Source: Limnephilus marmoratus (lineage: Eukaryota > Arthropoda > Insecta > Trichoptera > Limnephilidae). Taken from it: 64,000 nt of DNA. Positions 10,851 through 20,542 of this stretch are shown in pieces. Within the stretch, counting starts at the first letter, position 1, and every line of letters begins with the position of its first letter. The DNA lies in contig OU862927.1 in the NCBI GenBank assembly GCA_917880885.1, positions 38,715,571 to 38,779,570 on the forward strand. The letters are read 5' to 3'. The position numbers and the translations under genes were made by a program. The notes beneath the pieces are model-generated. The model was given only the letters and a program-made list of their open reading frames with translations, had not been told where the DNA came from and made no database searches.

Positions 10851-11002
10851 TTAAATATTATAATTTGAGATTTTACTCATAAAGTTTAAAAAAATTAATA
10901 ATAAATATTCATATTTTTGAATGTAGCTATTACTTTGTGGTTATCCATTATAGAATAATGAAATAATTTTACTTTGTATAAACCACTTATTTGATGTGCA
11001 AA

Positions 11003-11040
11003 TCCGACGGGTTTCGGAACAAACGTTCCTTCGTCAGGGA
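11003..11040 (-). ncRNA. Hammerhead-ribozyme-like core, mutated stem III
   Basis: Read on the minus strand it has CTGACGA, a GGAAC/GTTCC stem II with a GTTT loop, then GAAAC. The palindrome that should follow as ACCGGT reads ACCCGT, so stem III is disrupted. Stem I is short (TCC/GGA). It is probably inactive. Confidence 0.5.
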
Positions 11041-11271
11041 AAGATTCGTTTAGATAACTTAGAAGCCTTGGAAATTAAAAAATCCCTTAAAAATAATGAA
11101 TCTATTATCAACAAACAAAAAATATTGTCATATAGCCCAATCATGGATTTGTTCCCCTACCCACCCACTCTACACTAATACCTACCTACCCAATCTTCAT
11201 TATTATCTAGCAACAGCTCCACCCCTACCATAATAAAACATTGTTCGAAACTGTCAAATTAGTATAAGCTT

Positions 11272-11309
11272 TCCCTGACGAAGGAACGTTTGTTCCGAAA
11301 CCGGTCGGA
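11272..11309 (+). ncRNA. Hammerhead-ribozyme-like motif
   Basis: CTGACGA (11275-11281), stem II GGAAC/GTTCC with a GTTT loop (11283-11296), GAAA (11297-11300), the palindrome ACCGGT (11300-11305), cleavage-site-like GTC (11304-11306), and a short stem I TCC/GGA (11272-11274 with 11307-11309). These are the conserved hammerhead blocks in order. Stem III has no loop, as in dimer-forming hammerheads described from Penelope-like retroelements. One extra base separates the first core block from stem II, a departure from the canonical form. Confidence 0.6.
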
Positions 11310-11588
11310 TTTGCACATCAAATAAGTGGTTTATACAAAGTAAAATTATTTCATTATTCAATAAATATTCATCCTAGACTTGCAGAAAAAGTCAATAGAT
11401 GTCGCGTATTACAAATAAAATGGATAAAAAATTTATCCAGACACTATCTAGATTGCATTTAGTTCGAGTTGAATCTTGTAATCATATATAAAGATAGCAG
11501 CCAATAATATGTGCGTTAAGTAAATGAAGATAATGTTGGTAGTTCTTAGTCGAAGTATGATACAGTTAAAAGTGACCGAATTAATATG

Positions 11589-11661
11589 GGTTCCGTAGCT
11601 TAATCGGTAGAGCTGTTTCCATGTAAGAAAAGGGTTCTGGGTTCGAGTCCCAGCGGAGCCA
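11589..11661 (+). tRNA. tRNA-like cloverleaf (SINE head or tRNA pseudogene)
   Basis: The acceptor stem GGTTCCG/CGGAGCC pairs fully with one G-U. The D arm is GCTT...GAGC, the T arm CTGGG-TTCGAGT-CCCAG is perfect, and the discriminator is A. The anticodon stem GTTTC/GAAAA has a mismatch at its base, and the loop CATGTAA has A rather than U at position 33; by position the anticodon is TGT (Thr). Because it continues into the same tail as the fold-back SINE at 10699, I read it as a SINE head rather than a functional tRNA. Confidence 0.55.
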
Positions 11662-11790
11662 ATATCTTTTCTGATTTTTCTGTCTCCAGATTTCGATTGA
11701 GTTTCGCTAATATTGTCTTCATTTAATTAAATATTATAATTTGAGATTTTACTCATAAAGTTTAAAAAAATTAATAATAAAATTATTTTC
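11589..11790 (+). mobile_element. tRNA-headed SINE (plus), well preserved
   Basis: After the cloverleaf comes a tail with CTGTCTCCAGATTTCGATTG and TTTCGCTAATATTGTCTTCA, identical to the arm at 10810-10848, then an AT-rich end that duplicates 10850-10900 almost exactly. The shared downstream sequence shows that these two loci include a local duplication. Confidence 0.65.
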
Positions 11791-12097
11791 AGTTTTATAC
11801 GTCCTTGCTGGATTTAGAGTGGCTTGGAAATTGAAAATATCTGAACTTTTAATTTTTTACTAGAATACCGCATTAGAGTGCAAACCGCCCGGAGCCATGG
11901 CATTTCCAATTGGGGTATGTTGCGTGGCGGAAGGGAGAGGAGAATTGATGGAGATGGGAAGAAGAAGGTCGAGAAGAACCTGGTTAATAGTATGGACATT
12001 ATATTTCGCTTACCAATCGCAATAATCATCTCCGTAGGTCGCGGATTTATTAAATAAGAACACTGGTTTATAATTGATTCTTTTATTTCGTAAATAA
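11791..12097. other. Unassigned stretch
   Basis: No gene or repeat identified; the open frames are short and overlap on both strands. Confidence 0.35.
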
Positions 12098-13345
12098 CTA
12101 GCTGACCCGGCCACGCGTTGCTGTGGCTAATAAAACACAACGTCATCTACTGAATGGTTATCCAACCTTTATAACCACCGCCGTCTTTGGGTTTATCTCG
12201 AAGAAACAGACAGATGCCGCGGAGGACTTTTATTTATAATACGTAGAGATGGTTTGAAAGATTGTAATAATGTTCATGAAATGCTTGAGATAACTAACGT
12301 ATTTAAATTAATAAGGATTAATACTGTTTCCGTCTAAATAACTTTTTAATTACCGCAATGTACGTGACCATTTTTTTAGAAGCTAGAATGGGTATGGTAA
12401 GTTATCCGTAAAAGATAGATATATGCCTTCGCGGACTTTTTTGTAGATCTATAAAAGAGGAATATCCAACCATGCATTGTTTTGTTATATCCCAAATGTA
12501 TTAGGCAGCGTTTTCGACGAAAGCTACCAGGCGGCTCGATTTTTTCCGACACTTCTAACAATTATCGTGATGTTTCAACCAATTTACACAAATCCTTGAC
12601 AAATTACATTTTTTTTTTATTATAGTGACTATATAAAACCATTTTACATACAAAATATATAGGTGAAATTAAGAATAAAATATTGTATTTCTTAGTCCTC
12701 CTCACTAGGGGGTCCTGTGCCGAGGCGGACTAAAGTTATTTAAATATAGTTCATTTGTCTTCTATGTCGTTTTTAGCGTCTTCGCTAGGGTTTTCTAATT
12801 GACCTCTTTAAGCCATATTTTTATTCTTGATTTGTATTCAATTGGATTTTTTATTAGTTTTATGTCTTGGAGAAGTATGTTATGAAGTTTTGTTGCAAAG
12901 TATATATAGTTTCTTTGTCCAAATGTGGTTTTATAACTTGGAATAATTTTTATATCATTTTTATTCGATCTAGTGTTATGCATACACGGTCTAGTAGAGG
13001 ATTCATTATTTTTGAAGAGCTTCAATAATATATTTTTGGCATATATTTGCTGTACATTTGGTACGTCAAAGTTATTGAAAATTTCAATTGAAGGAGTTCT
13101 AATTGGTACTTTCAATATGGTCTTTATGATTCCTTTTTGAATCGTATTCAGGTTGTGTAGGTACGTATGTGTAGCAGATTCCCATCCTATGATTCCATAT
13201 TCAGTTCGAGAATGATATACCTAAACCTTCCTCACTATTGGTGAAAACCGCATGAAAATCCGTTCAGTAGTTTTCGAGTTTATCGCGAACAGACAGACCG
13301 ACAGACGGCGCGGGGGACTTTAATTTATAATATGTAGAGATAGAG
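12098..13345 (+). mobile_element. CTAGCTGACCCGG-family repeat (G1) split by a LINE
   Basis: It opens with CTAGCTGACCCGGCCACGCG at 12098 and closes with ACTTTAATTTATAATATGTA at about 13318. The intact relative at 46921-47255 and the partial one at 46680-46860 show the uninterrupted order: ACAAATTACAT then ACCTAAACCTTCCTCA. Here those two words are separated by a ~600-base LINE. Confidence 0.7.
12608..13218 (-). mobile_element. 5'-truncated LINE, RT C-terminal domain
   Basis: On the minus strand the frame encodes YGIIGWESATHTYLHNLNTI (partly in another frame) and then a 106-residue stretch starting MKVPIRTPSIEIFNNFDVPN and ending RIKIWLKEVN, typical of the region after the reverse-transcriptase fingers/palm in Jockey/CR1-like LINEs. 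The poly-T run at 12608 is the complement of its poly-A tail. The insertion split the G1 repeat around it. Confidence 0.75.
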
Positions 13346-13381
13346 ATAGAGATAGAGATAGAGATGTAGAGATAGAGATAC
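13330..13381. repeat. (TAGAGA)n microsatellite
   Basis: About eight hexamer units of AGAGAT/TAGAGA with small interruptions directly follow the terminal GTAGAGAT of the G1 repeat, suggesting expansion of the element's own 3' end. Confidence 0.85.
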
Positions 13382-13564
13382 AGAAGGAATCTACAAAACT
13401 GTTGGTAGCGACTTAGGTAGCCGGAAACAGAATAATATCGAAACTTGCTTTTTGGCAGCATTACGCTTTTGATCCTCTGCGCATTCATCTTGCGCAGAGT
13501 TGCCAGTGTAGCAAATGTTAACCGTTTTGAAAAATACAGATTCGTAGTTCCTACAATATTTATA

Positions 13565-13692
13565 ATTTAGGGGGCGGGTTGGGTATCACCGAATTGATTG
13601 TGGTTCGATAAGTTTGCTGACTTACCAGGGGTAACGGGCACAAGTTGCTGGCGGGCCAGATCGGGAGTGGGGGCGATTTGGGGAGACCAAAG
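13565..13692 (+). mobile_element. S1 SINE fragment, diverged
   Basis: Words of the S1 5' half are present in order (GGGGGCGGGTTGGGTATCACC, GTGGTTCG, GACTTACCAGGGGTAA, GGCGGGCCAGATCGGGAG). The first ~60 bases carry a deletion and the element ends abruptly at the LINE tail at 13693. Confidence 0.6.
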
Positions 13693-15297
13693 ATATTTAT
13701 TTATTTATTTATTTCAACGCCATACAATGGCTATTACAATCCGGTGATACATAGTGGTACATAGGAGGATAATTTCAATGATAATATATACATTAAACAA
13801 AGTACATATGTATGATAACAACTAGTATTTAGTTATAGGATACAAATATGTTTTACAACAAGAAAAAAATAGTATGAGCTCGTACAAAATACACATTTTT
13901 ATGCAGAATAAACATAAGTAAATTAAGGTGAATTCTTAGAAAAATTCTCAACATCAAGTATAATATACCTACTTTACTTTTATTTGTACATATTGTTGGC
14001 TAAAATGGAGTACATAACTTAGTAATGATATTATTGTTACCTTCAGTTGAAATTACTGAAGTTTGAAATGATTACAGGTACTGCTAATTAGTTCTGCTTA
14101 TCAGGGCTGCCAGTTAGAGAATCAATAATAAATCTTTGGTTTAAAAATAATAATTTTGAAAAAAGTTATACATTATTAGCTATCAGTGAGCTATCACTTA
14201 ACTATCTGATAGTAAATATAAATAAAACAAGCCGTTTGGAATCTATATTAGAGTATGATATAGACGCCGTGCAGACGAACACTATTTAACATTAATTATT
14301 GTCATTGAGGTATGATATTATAGCCTTCTTATAACTATATTCGGTGCAGTTGAACACATCTACTACTTCTGAGAAAGCATTTCCAATTGCATGCAATCTA
14401 GGTATAAGCGAGTATCTAAATGACTCAGTCCTGATATTTTTGTTGCAATTAAAAAGAATTTTGGATCGAGTAGTTCTAGTAGGTATGTGGAAGGTAATTA
14501 GGTTTAATAAATCAGGACTGTCTATAATACCATTAACAATTTTAAAAATAAATGTCAAGTCGGAAATAAGTCTTCTATCTGAAAGTTTGAGTAAGTTTAA
14601 TTCTTTCATCAAGTGATTGTAATTTATTGATTCTATTGGTAGACCAAGTTTAGAGTTAATGAATCTTAAGAATTTATGCTGAATTTTTTCTATGGAATCG
14701 GAGTGGATTTTGAAGTGAGGGGACCAAATAGAAGAATTATATTCAACTTGACTACGAACTAGAGAGGAATATAGGATTTTTAATGTTGAAATATTTTTTA
14801 AGTCTTTGCCATTTCGAAGAATGAAACCAAGCATTTTTAATCCTTTATTGGTTACTGTAGTTATATGTGGAATAAAGTTAAATTTGGTATCGAAAATAAT
14901 GCCAAGATCATTAATCTCACTGACAGAGGTGAGGGAAACATTATTAATTTTATATTGATAGTTAAGGGGTTGATTTGTTCTGAAAAACCTTATTATCTGG
15001 CATTTACTTATATTCAGATAAAGTTTATTAGTTTTACACCAGTCTTGTAGTTTAATTAAATTTGATTGAATGTGAATACAGTCATTTATTGTTTTTATAA
15101 GTTTAAATAGTTTTAAGTCATCGGCGAAAAGCAACACTTCAACATTATTATCAAAAACAGTGATGATGTCATTTATAAAAAGTAGGAACAGTATTGGGCC
15201 TAAATGTGACCCTTGAGGTACACCGCTAGTAGCCATGAATTTGTGTGATAGGTAAGAGATATTGAAATATAAGTAGATGTGCTATCTGCGGTTTTTA
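13693..15297 (-). mobile_element. 5'-truncated LINE with RT domain
   Basis: The element runs on the minus strand from about 15297 to a (TAAA)n-type tail at 13693-13713. Just before the tail is a small stem-loop (AGCCATTGTATGGC on the minus strand). The 5' part, with endonuclease and the first RT motifs, is missing. The remaining RT frame is annotated separately. Confidence 0.9.
14292..15236 (-). CDS. Reverse transcriptase fragment of a Jockey/CR1-type LINE
   Basis: This 314-residue open frame encodes the second half of a non-LTR reverse transcriptase, the enzyme that copies the element's RNA at a nicked chromosomal target. Visible motifs are GVPQGSHLGPILFLLFINDI (residues 5-24), the catalytic FADD box (residues 37-40), and the downstream LEVGxxxD-like and thumb regions (NDLGIIFDTKFNFIPHI, then SLVRSQVEYNSSIWSPH). 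Reading continues upstream without a stop to about 15297 (ADSTSTYFNISYLSHKF), so the true start is lost and the methionine used is internal. It is unusually intact for this window but lacks the endonuclease and RT motifs 0-3, so it cannot act alone. Clade assignment is an inference. Confidence 0.9.
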   Translation of the reverse strand: MATSGVPQGSHLGPILFLLFINDIITVFDNNVEVLLFADDLKLFKLIKTINDCIHIQSNLIKLQDWCKTNKLYLNISKCQIIRFFRTNQPLNYQYKINNVSLTSVSEINDLGIIFDTKFNFIPHITTVTNKGLKMLGFILRNGKDLKNISTLKILYSSLVRSQVEYNSSIWSPHFKIHSDSIEKIQHKFLRFINSKLGLPIESINYNHLMKELNLLKLSDRRLISDLTFIFKIVNGIIDSPDLLNLITFHIPTRTTRSKILFNCNKNIRTESFRYSLIPRLHAIGNAFSEVVDVFNCTEYSYKKAIISYLNDNN

Positions 15298-15299
15298 CT

Positions 15300-15560
15300 A
15301 GGTGGGGCTGCGCTTCCGGGTGTCGCCGATATTGTTTACCAATTAATAAATAAACTAAATGAACGAATAATTAACGAATAAACCAAACGAACGTTAAACT
15401 AAATGAACGAATTCTTTCCGTATTCAAACTATATTGTTAACCAATACTAATGCACATTTTCAAAAAATCAACTAAATGAACAAATTATTTTCGTATGCAA
15501 ACTCCTCTAATTAGAGCGTAGTCCGCCGACAGTTACGCGGACACCATAGCATATCTCTTT
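15300..15560. repeat. Degenerate AAACTAAATGAACGAAT repeats
   Basis: The word ACTAAATGAACGAA or close variants appears at about 15354, 15396 and 15472, mixed with AACGAATAA words. This is short-period decayed tandem repetition without coding content. Confidence 0.45.
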
Positions 15561-15574
15561 TGTATTTGAATGTC

Positions 15575-15812
15575 TTTGGGGGAGACCCTTTGACTTCTCC
15601 AGATGGTCTTTCTTGATCCATGGATTCTTACGTCCATAACTCCTTGTCACACTGACCCCTAGATTCCTGTCGTCATTCCTTTTTCCTTCCCAGAACTTGT
15701 TCTCCCATCTTTCCTTAAAAATACTCTACACACAGCATCTCCAAAGATGACATATCCCCTTAGGGAAATTATTTTCCTCAAAGCCTCCTGTGTGGGGTTA
15801 ATGTAAAACAAA
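15575..15812 (+). mobile_element. S1 SINE, 5'-truncated (plus)
   Basis: It starts in the GGGGGAGACCCTTTGAC block and runs to the end of the family (GCCTCCTGTGTGGGGTTAATGT followed by A-rich). The tail hairpin CCCTTAGGGAAATTATTTTCC is partly mutated. Confidence 0.8.
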
Positions 15813-15904
15813 ATCTAGTCACTAAACACAACTGAAGCCATTTCAAACAACTATATATTGAGAGTATCTCTCATTTTGGGACGTGTCGCAAATATGATAT
15901 GTAT

Positions 15905-16110
15905 TTTTTTAACCCCGACTGTTTGACGTGTGTGTGTGTCTGTGTGTCTGTCTGTGGCATCGTAGTTCCTAAACGAATGGACCGATTATGATGCGGTTTT
16001 TTTGTCTGAAAGCTGACGTGATCTAGATGTAACTTAGCTACAATTCATGAAAGGTCATGCGTTTCAAGGTCATCAGATCTTTTTTTGTGTCGGGGGGTTA
16101 CTTAAAATTC
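15905..16110 (+). mobile_element. Dispersed repeat (AAACGAATGGACCGATT family)
   Basis: It contains CTGTGGCATCGTAGTTCCTA, AAACGAATGGACCGATTATG, GAAAGCTGACGTGATC and TTTTTTGTGTCGGGGGGTTAC. The same words recur in the same order at 45480-45690. A short TGTGTGTC tract precedes it. Non-coding. Confidence 0.65.
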
Positions 16111-16164
16111 TGAAAATTTTATTAACGATTCATTTATGTAACATCACTAATTAACTAAACAAAT

Positions 16165-16250
16165 TTACTTGCGTACGATTTGAACCCACGACCTCCAGAT
16201 TGCTAGTCGAGAGCCTTGCCTTAACCCTCGACCACGGAGGTCGTCAATAA
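16165..16250 (-). mobile_element. tRNA-derived SINE T1 (minus)
   Basis: On the minus strand there is GACCTCCGTGGTCGAGG (A-box-like), then CTCTCGACTAGCAATCTGG, then the B-box-like GTGGGTTCAAATCG and an AAATTTGTTTAGTTAATTAG tail. Related copies occur at 17212, 36415, 44690 and 51640. Confidence 0.65.
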
Positions 16251-16794
16251 AAATTCTTCTTTTCCCATTGAGATGCAAATCTAATTGATATAATGATTAT
16301 TTCCTTGTAACTTCAATTGAATTGCTCCGAAATAACATGAGAAACGGTGAGAAAGCGTTTTTTGTCGGCGTTTTCAGACATAACATTATATGAAGATACT
16401 AAGACACATGTGAGATCACATTTTCCACAAGTCTAACAATATGTGTACATACATATACGGTTATTACACGCATGCATTATAATACGTACTACAGAAATAG
16501 ATCAGTCTGTAAAACTACTTTCCTGCAATCATGGGAAATCCAATCATATCGGTATGTAAAATTCAAAGCAGGTAATGCAATGATATTATGACATAAATTG
16601 TGATTTTTTTCAGATAAATTGAAATACCGGTAGAGGTTCAAAAAGTTATATAAAAAAGTTCGCACGCATATTGATTGTGCTGGGTAATCATACGCATGTC
16701 GTGGTATAGGTGTATGCACTGTGCTTTCAATCTGCTTTTGGGTACATAATGTCCTACCCGGATGCTTTAAATGCTTTTTCACATTGACTACCCA
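16251..16794. other. Unassigned stretch
   Basis: No feature recognised; the minus-strand frame of about 100 codons has no family resemblance. Confidence 0.35.
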
Positions 16795-16795
16795 C

Positions 16796-16872
16796 ACTAG
16801 GCCACGAGGAAAATAATTTCCCTCATGGCCTTCTCGCTTTCGAGATGCTGTGTGGAGAGTCTTTTTGTAAGT
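16796..16872 (-). mobile_element. S1/LINE-A tail fragment (minus)
   Basis: Only the hairpin region (GAGGAAAATAATTTCCCTC) and the adjacent GATGCTGTGTGGAGAGTCT remain. Confidence 0.6.
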
Positions 16873-17149
16873 TTTTTCTCTTCAATCTTGTTGCATACGT
16901 GTACAAGCAGATTATTAAAGTAAGTTTTTACGACTTATTCATTTTATTTTAAATATCCCCTTAGAAAAATCGAACTTAAATACATTTAAAATACATGTAC
17001 TTGAGGATCAGCTAAGCTTAAACGATCTGTGTTTCTTTTATACAATTACAAATTCGGTGCTCGACTATTGCAAACTTCTGAGTGTAGCCAATTTAAGATT
17101 ACCTACTCGACTCAATCAGCATAAGGTTTCAATGTCATCATTGTCATTC

Positions 17150-17300
17150 ATGAACCCGGGCATCCCTGCTAAGCCAACAAATGTAGCGAACCACTTGGGA
17201 TGTGTCAGAAAATTTACCTTCACACGCCGGGATTTGAACCCGTTGCCTCTGGATTCGTTGTTAGGGATCTTTACAGCATGATCACGGAGGTCGTCAGTTA
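17150..17300 (-). mobile_element. S1 fragment joined to a T1 tRNA SINE (minus)
   Basis: Bases 17150-17205 match the S1 5' region in minus (CCCGGGCATCCCTGCTAAGC, GCGAACCACTTGGGATG). They are followed by a T1 SINE with the minus-strand B-box AACGGGTTCAAATCCC and the GACCTCCGTGATC end near 17292. Confidence 0.6.
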
Positions 17301-17740
17301 CAATATTTATCCGGTTTTAATGGTGAAAGCCTTATATCTTATTATATTGTATATTCTTATTATACATATCAATCTTACATGCATTGATTTTCCAAAACCT
17401 TATCCCATCCATAAGAACACAGTGGAGAAAATGAACAATTATTTGAATCGAGGTATTATGGATAACAATAAATACAACAAACAAAACAGAAAATTTATTA
17501 CCATAAATTTATGGCATCTGTGCATGCTCTGATTAATTCTAAGTTCTTGTGGGCAACAGCAGTTTTTCTTTAGATGCTGTTTTTCAAATGCAGCGTTACC
17601 AATTATTATCACAAAGGAAAATTTGCTTTAGAATATTGATTCTGTTCTACATAATAGGTAATATCACGCAGTGTCCCTAAAAGGCACGCTGAAGGTAGAT
17701 ATTACAGAGCGCTTAGTATCACCGTCCTGGTAGCGTCCTC
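17301..17740. other. Unassigned stretch
   Basis: No gene or known repeat identified. Confidence 0.35.
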
Positions 17741-17744
17741 ATTA

Positions 17745-18010
17745 TTTAGGAGGCGGTTTTGGTTACCGTCGGCCCGGGAACCAATCATTAGATAACCAAC
17801 ACATAAGCCATTGTTATGGCTGGGTTCATGAGGTAAGTTTGTTCAGGTCTTGGTGGCCGATGCGTCTGCCCACCAGTGACGTGGCGGGCTGAATTGGGAG
17901 AGGCTGGCTGAGGGAGATCCTTTGATCTCTCCAGCAGAACTCTCTCAACCCATCGCTTTACACAACGGTAGGAGGGTTGAATTCATACGTCCGTCACTCC
18001 TCGATTTACT
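17745..18010 (+). mobile_element. S1 SINE, 3'-truncated (plus)
   Basis: It begins AGGAGGCGGTTTTGGTTACC and proceeds through GCCCGGGAACCAATCATTAG and the GATGCGTCTGCCCACC block, then stops at about CCGTCACTCC before the hairpin tail. A second S1 copy follows in the same orientation 40 bases on. Confidence 0.75.
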
Positions 18011-18044
18011 GGCTCTTGAATTATTTTCCATCCCTCATCGCATT

Positions 18045-18460
18045 TCAATTTGGGAGGCGGGTATGAGTACGTCGCCCCGGGAACCATTTATTGGATAATC
18101 AACACCTCTGCCTAGGTCACCCCAAGTTGTTCGCTACTTTGGTGACTTAGCAGGGGTTCCTGGGTTCATGGGGTGAGGTTTGTCCGGGTCTTGGCGGCAG
18201 ATGCGTCTGTCCACCTGCTGCGTGGCGGGCCGGATTGAGAGAGACTAGTTGAAGGAAGTCTTTTGACTTCTCCAGCCAGACTCTCTTATCGCCTTCGGAT
18301 GGTTTCATACGTTTGTCATTGTCACTCCTTGAGATGACTTTTGTGTGGAAAAAACCTTTTTCCTTCCCATAACTTCCTTGCCTTCCTTTCCTTAAAAAGA
18401 TCCTCCACAAAGCATGCCCAATGATGACGAAGGCCATGTGTGGAATTAGTTTTTAAAAAC
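18045..18460 (+). mobile_element. S1 SINE, near full length (plus)
   Basis: It has the full 5' end (CAATTTGGGAGGCGGGTATG), the GTTCATGGGGTGAGGTTTG block and the GATCCTCCACAAAGCATG block. The tail hairpin itself is deleted, leaving AGGCCATGTGTGGAATTAG. Confidence 0.8.
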
Positions 18461-18764
18461 ATTCCCCTTCAATCTGTGGAATCCTTTTTTATCCACTTTT
18501 TTTGCCAATAAGTCCCAGTATTTACCAATCTATGGCATCAATCACTTTAAATTACGAGTACCTACAACCCATATTCTTCTGCAAACTATTCCAATCGCGA
18601 AACTAAAGAGGTAAACGTCATATTTTAATTACTAGTAATTTTTCTGAACAGACCTCGACCTCGGGTCCAAAAACGTATGTTTCTAATTTTATCTTATTTT
18701 AAATCAAAACCAAAATTTTCTGTAGTCAAAAGTTTAAAATCATTTAAAAAGAAAATAACACTGA

Positions 18765-18915
18765 TAATAATCTAAACGACAATATGAAAGTTTGTGTCGG
18801 TAAGCGGAGAGCCTCTGGGTTCGAGTGCCAGTTGCGACCGTTATCTATTTATTATTCTGTGTCTTGTTTCTTTCATATTTTCGTTTAGATTATTAGCGTT
18901 TCCTTCTTCTTCAAT
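18765..18915 (+). mobile_element. Fold-back tRNA-like SINE
   Basis: A B-box-like TGGGTTCGAGTGCC at about 18818 sits between inverted arms: GATAATAATCTAAACGACAA on the left and TTTCGTTTAGATTATTAGCG on the right. The left arm is truncated, so most of the tRNA-like 5' half is missing. Confidence 0.55.
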
Positions 18916-19515
18916 GACACAGTTAAAGTTATGCATGCAACATTTAGATTCGTAATGGTGGTCTTTCAAAAGTATCTCTACATGTGCATGATATCAGCAT
19001 TGATATTTGGTATAGGTTATGGTCAAAAGATTGCTTATTTCTTGTCCATTATTTCTTTGTTGTGTGAAACTAAACAATAAGTCTCTTCTGATATCTACAA
19101 GAATCATTTAAAATTCGTTTCCCATCGTTCATCATCGATCTAGCCAAAGATATTGGAATGGATCTAGCCTTCTAATATAAACCTACATTTCATCTCCTTA
19201 AATTCGAAAGGACCCATGACATTCAGCCTCCAAGCCAGATCCGTGACTGTTTGAGTAATTATTTTGATATTTACTTAACTTAGCTCTTAGACTTAAGTAA
19301 TTAATAATGTTGCAAACTACTCTTACCTCGTAATCTGTGAAATCTACACTTGGCTAGAGTGACAAACAACTGAGGAAATTGCCTAATCAAAAATTATAGT
19401 TAAATGTAGATTGTCATAACTTGCGCATGGGAAATTTTTTTTTTTTTTACTAAAAGAAAGTCGACAGTAAAATGAATATAGAAAATAATATTGTGCAGGT
19501 AGTTTATTACTGTAT
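18916..19515. other. Unassigned AT-rich stretch
   Basis: No gene or repeat recognised. Confidence 0.35.
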
Positions 19516-19644
19516 AGAGTGTATAGGGTGTAACATCACATTCCTGATCGATTTTACAAGTGACTCCTGAGCATATTTGGAGTTACAAATAATGTAAATG
19601 TCATTTTGCTGCCGATGATATTTTTTAATTTTGGAAAAGATGGA

Positions 19645-19735
19645 AGACTTATCCAGGTGAGGAATCGAACACGTGACGCCTAGTTGGTACCCAAACGCGA
19701 TGCCAACTCAGCCACTGACCGGTCAAAATACCGGT
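19645..19735 (-). mobile_element. tRNA-derived SINE (minus)
   Basis: On the minus strand GGTCAGTGGCTGAGTTGGC (A-box) is followed by CGTCACGTGTTCGATTCC (B-box) at the normal spacing. It is a different tRNA-like head from T1. Confidence 0.55.
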
Positions 19736-19741
19736 TAAAAA

Positions 19742-20352
19742 CAAGAAAATGCCTCCCAAAAACTGGGCGTACTGTACAGGGCCCGCAGATACTTTAATAG
19801 TACACAACTGCTAACCTTGCACAAATCACAAGTACGCCCCAAGGTTGAATTTGGGAGCCATCTCTGGTCTGGAGCTCCAAAATACCTGAAAAATACCCTC
19901 GACTCTGTGCAGAAACGGGCGGTCCGTTTGATAGATTCTCCCATTTTAACAGACGGATTGCAATCTTTAGAGCAGAGGCGTCGGGTGGGAATGCTATCCT
20001 TGTTCTACCGGTATTACAATGGAAGATGCTCCGAGGAACTAGCATCATTGATCCCTTCGGCACCGGTGCATAATCGGGAAACACGCCAAACGCGTGCCCA
20101 ACATTTGTACACGGTTGACATTTGTCACATGAGAACGGGTCGTTTCTTCGACTCGTTCTTGTGTTGAACAGCTCGGCTGTGGAATGATTTGCCGGCCTCT
20201 GTGTTTCCTCCTTCCTACAACATGGGTCTCTTCAAGACCAATGTTCATTCCTTCCTCTCCTCAAAAAGACCCTCCACACAGCATCCCAGATGACATAGGC
20301 CCTGAGGGAAATTATTTTCCACAGGGCCTCCTGTGTGGAGTTAATGTAAAAA
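19742..20352 (+). mobile_element. LINE-A, 5'-truncated (RT C-terminus and 3' tail)
   Basis: The frame from 19817 reads MHKSQVRPKVEFGSHLWSGA and continues through YLKNTLDSVQKRAVRLIDSP, RRVGMLSLFYRYYNGRCSEE and RQTRAQHLYTVDICHMRTG, the C-terminal zone of insect Jockey/CR1-group reverse transcriptases. A frameshift near 20165 leads on to the typical LFKTNVHSFLSSKRP ending. It then runs into the 3' tail (20270-20352) with the CCTGAGGGAAATTATTTTCC stem-loop and poly-A. Confidence 0.88.
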
Positions 20353-20542
20353 AAAAATGTTTTTTTCGATCGCACATCTCAACTGTCCGGTATAAGCAAG
20401 CGAGTCACGTGATAAACACTCCGTCTCTTCGTCGTTCCAGCAGCACTGTAACACAAGAAACAGCGCCAGATACCGTCGTGACGTGTAGGAGTTTGATCAG
20501 TGGCAACGTGTGATCGAAAAAAAAATGTTTTTAAAAGAACTC

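Larger units (their letters stand above)
10913..11359 (+). mobile_element. Penelope-like (PLE-like) element with inverted ends, P1 family
   Basis: A 13-base direct repeat AATAAATATTCAT occurs at 10900-10912 and 11360-11372. The element between has inverted terminal regions of about 95-100 bases (10945-11044 and 11270-11362). The centre encodes, from about 11040, a protein scrap containing RLDNLEALEIKKSLKNNES, which resembles a segment at 32460-32570 and could be the C-terminus of a PLE polyprotein. Both inverted regions contain hammerhead-like cores. PLE assignment is inferred from the motif set, not from a reverse-transcriptase domain. Confidence 0.6.

Noticed and set aside
11589..11661. Functional tRNA-Thr gene
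   Set aside because: Anticodon loop lacks U33, the anticodon stem has a mismatch, and the sequence continues into a SINE tail also present at 10810-10848.
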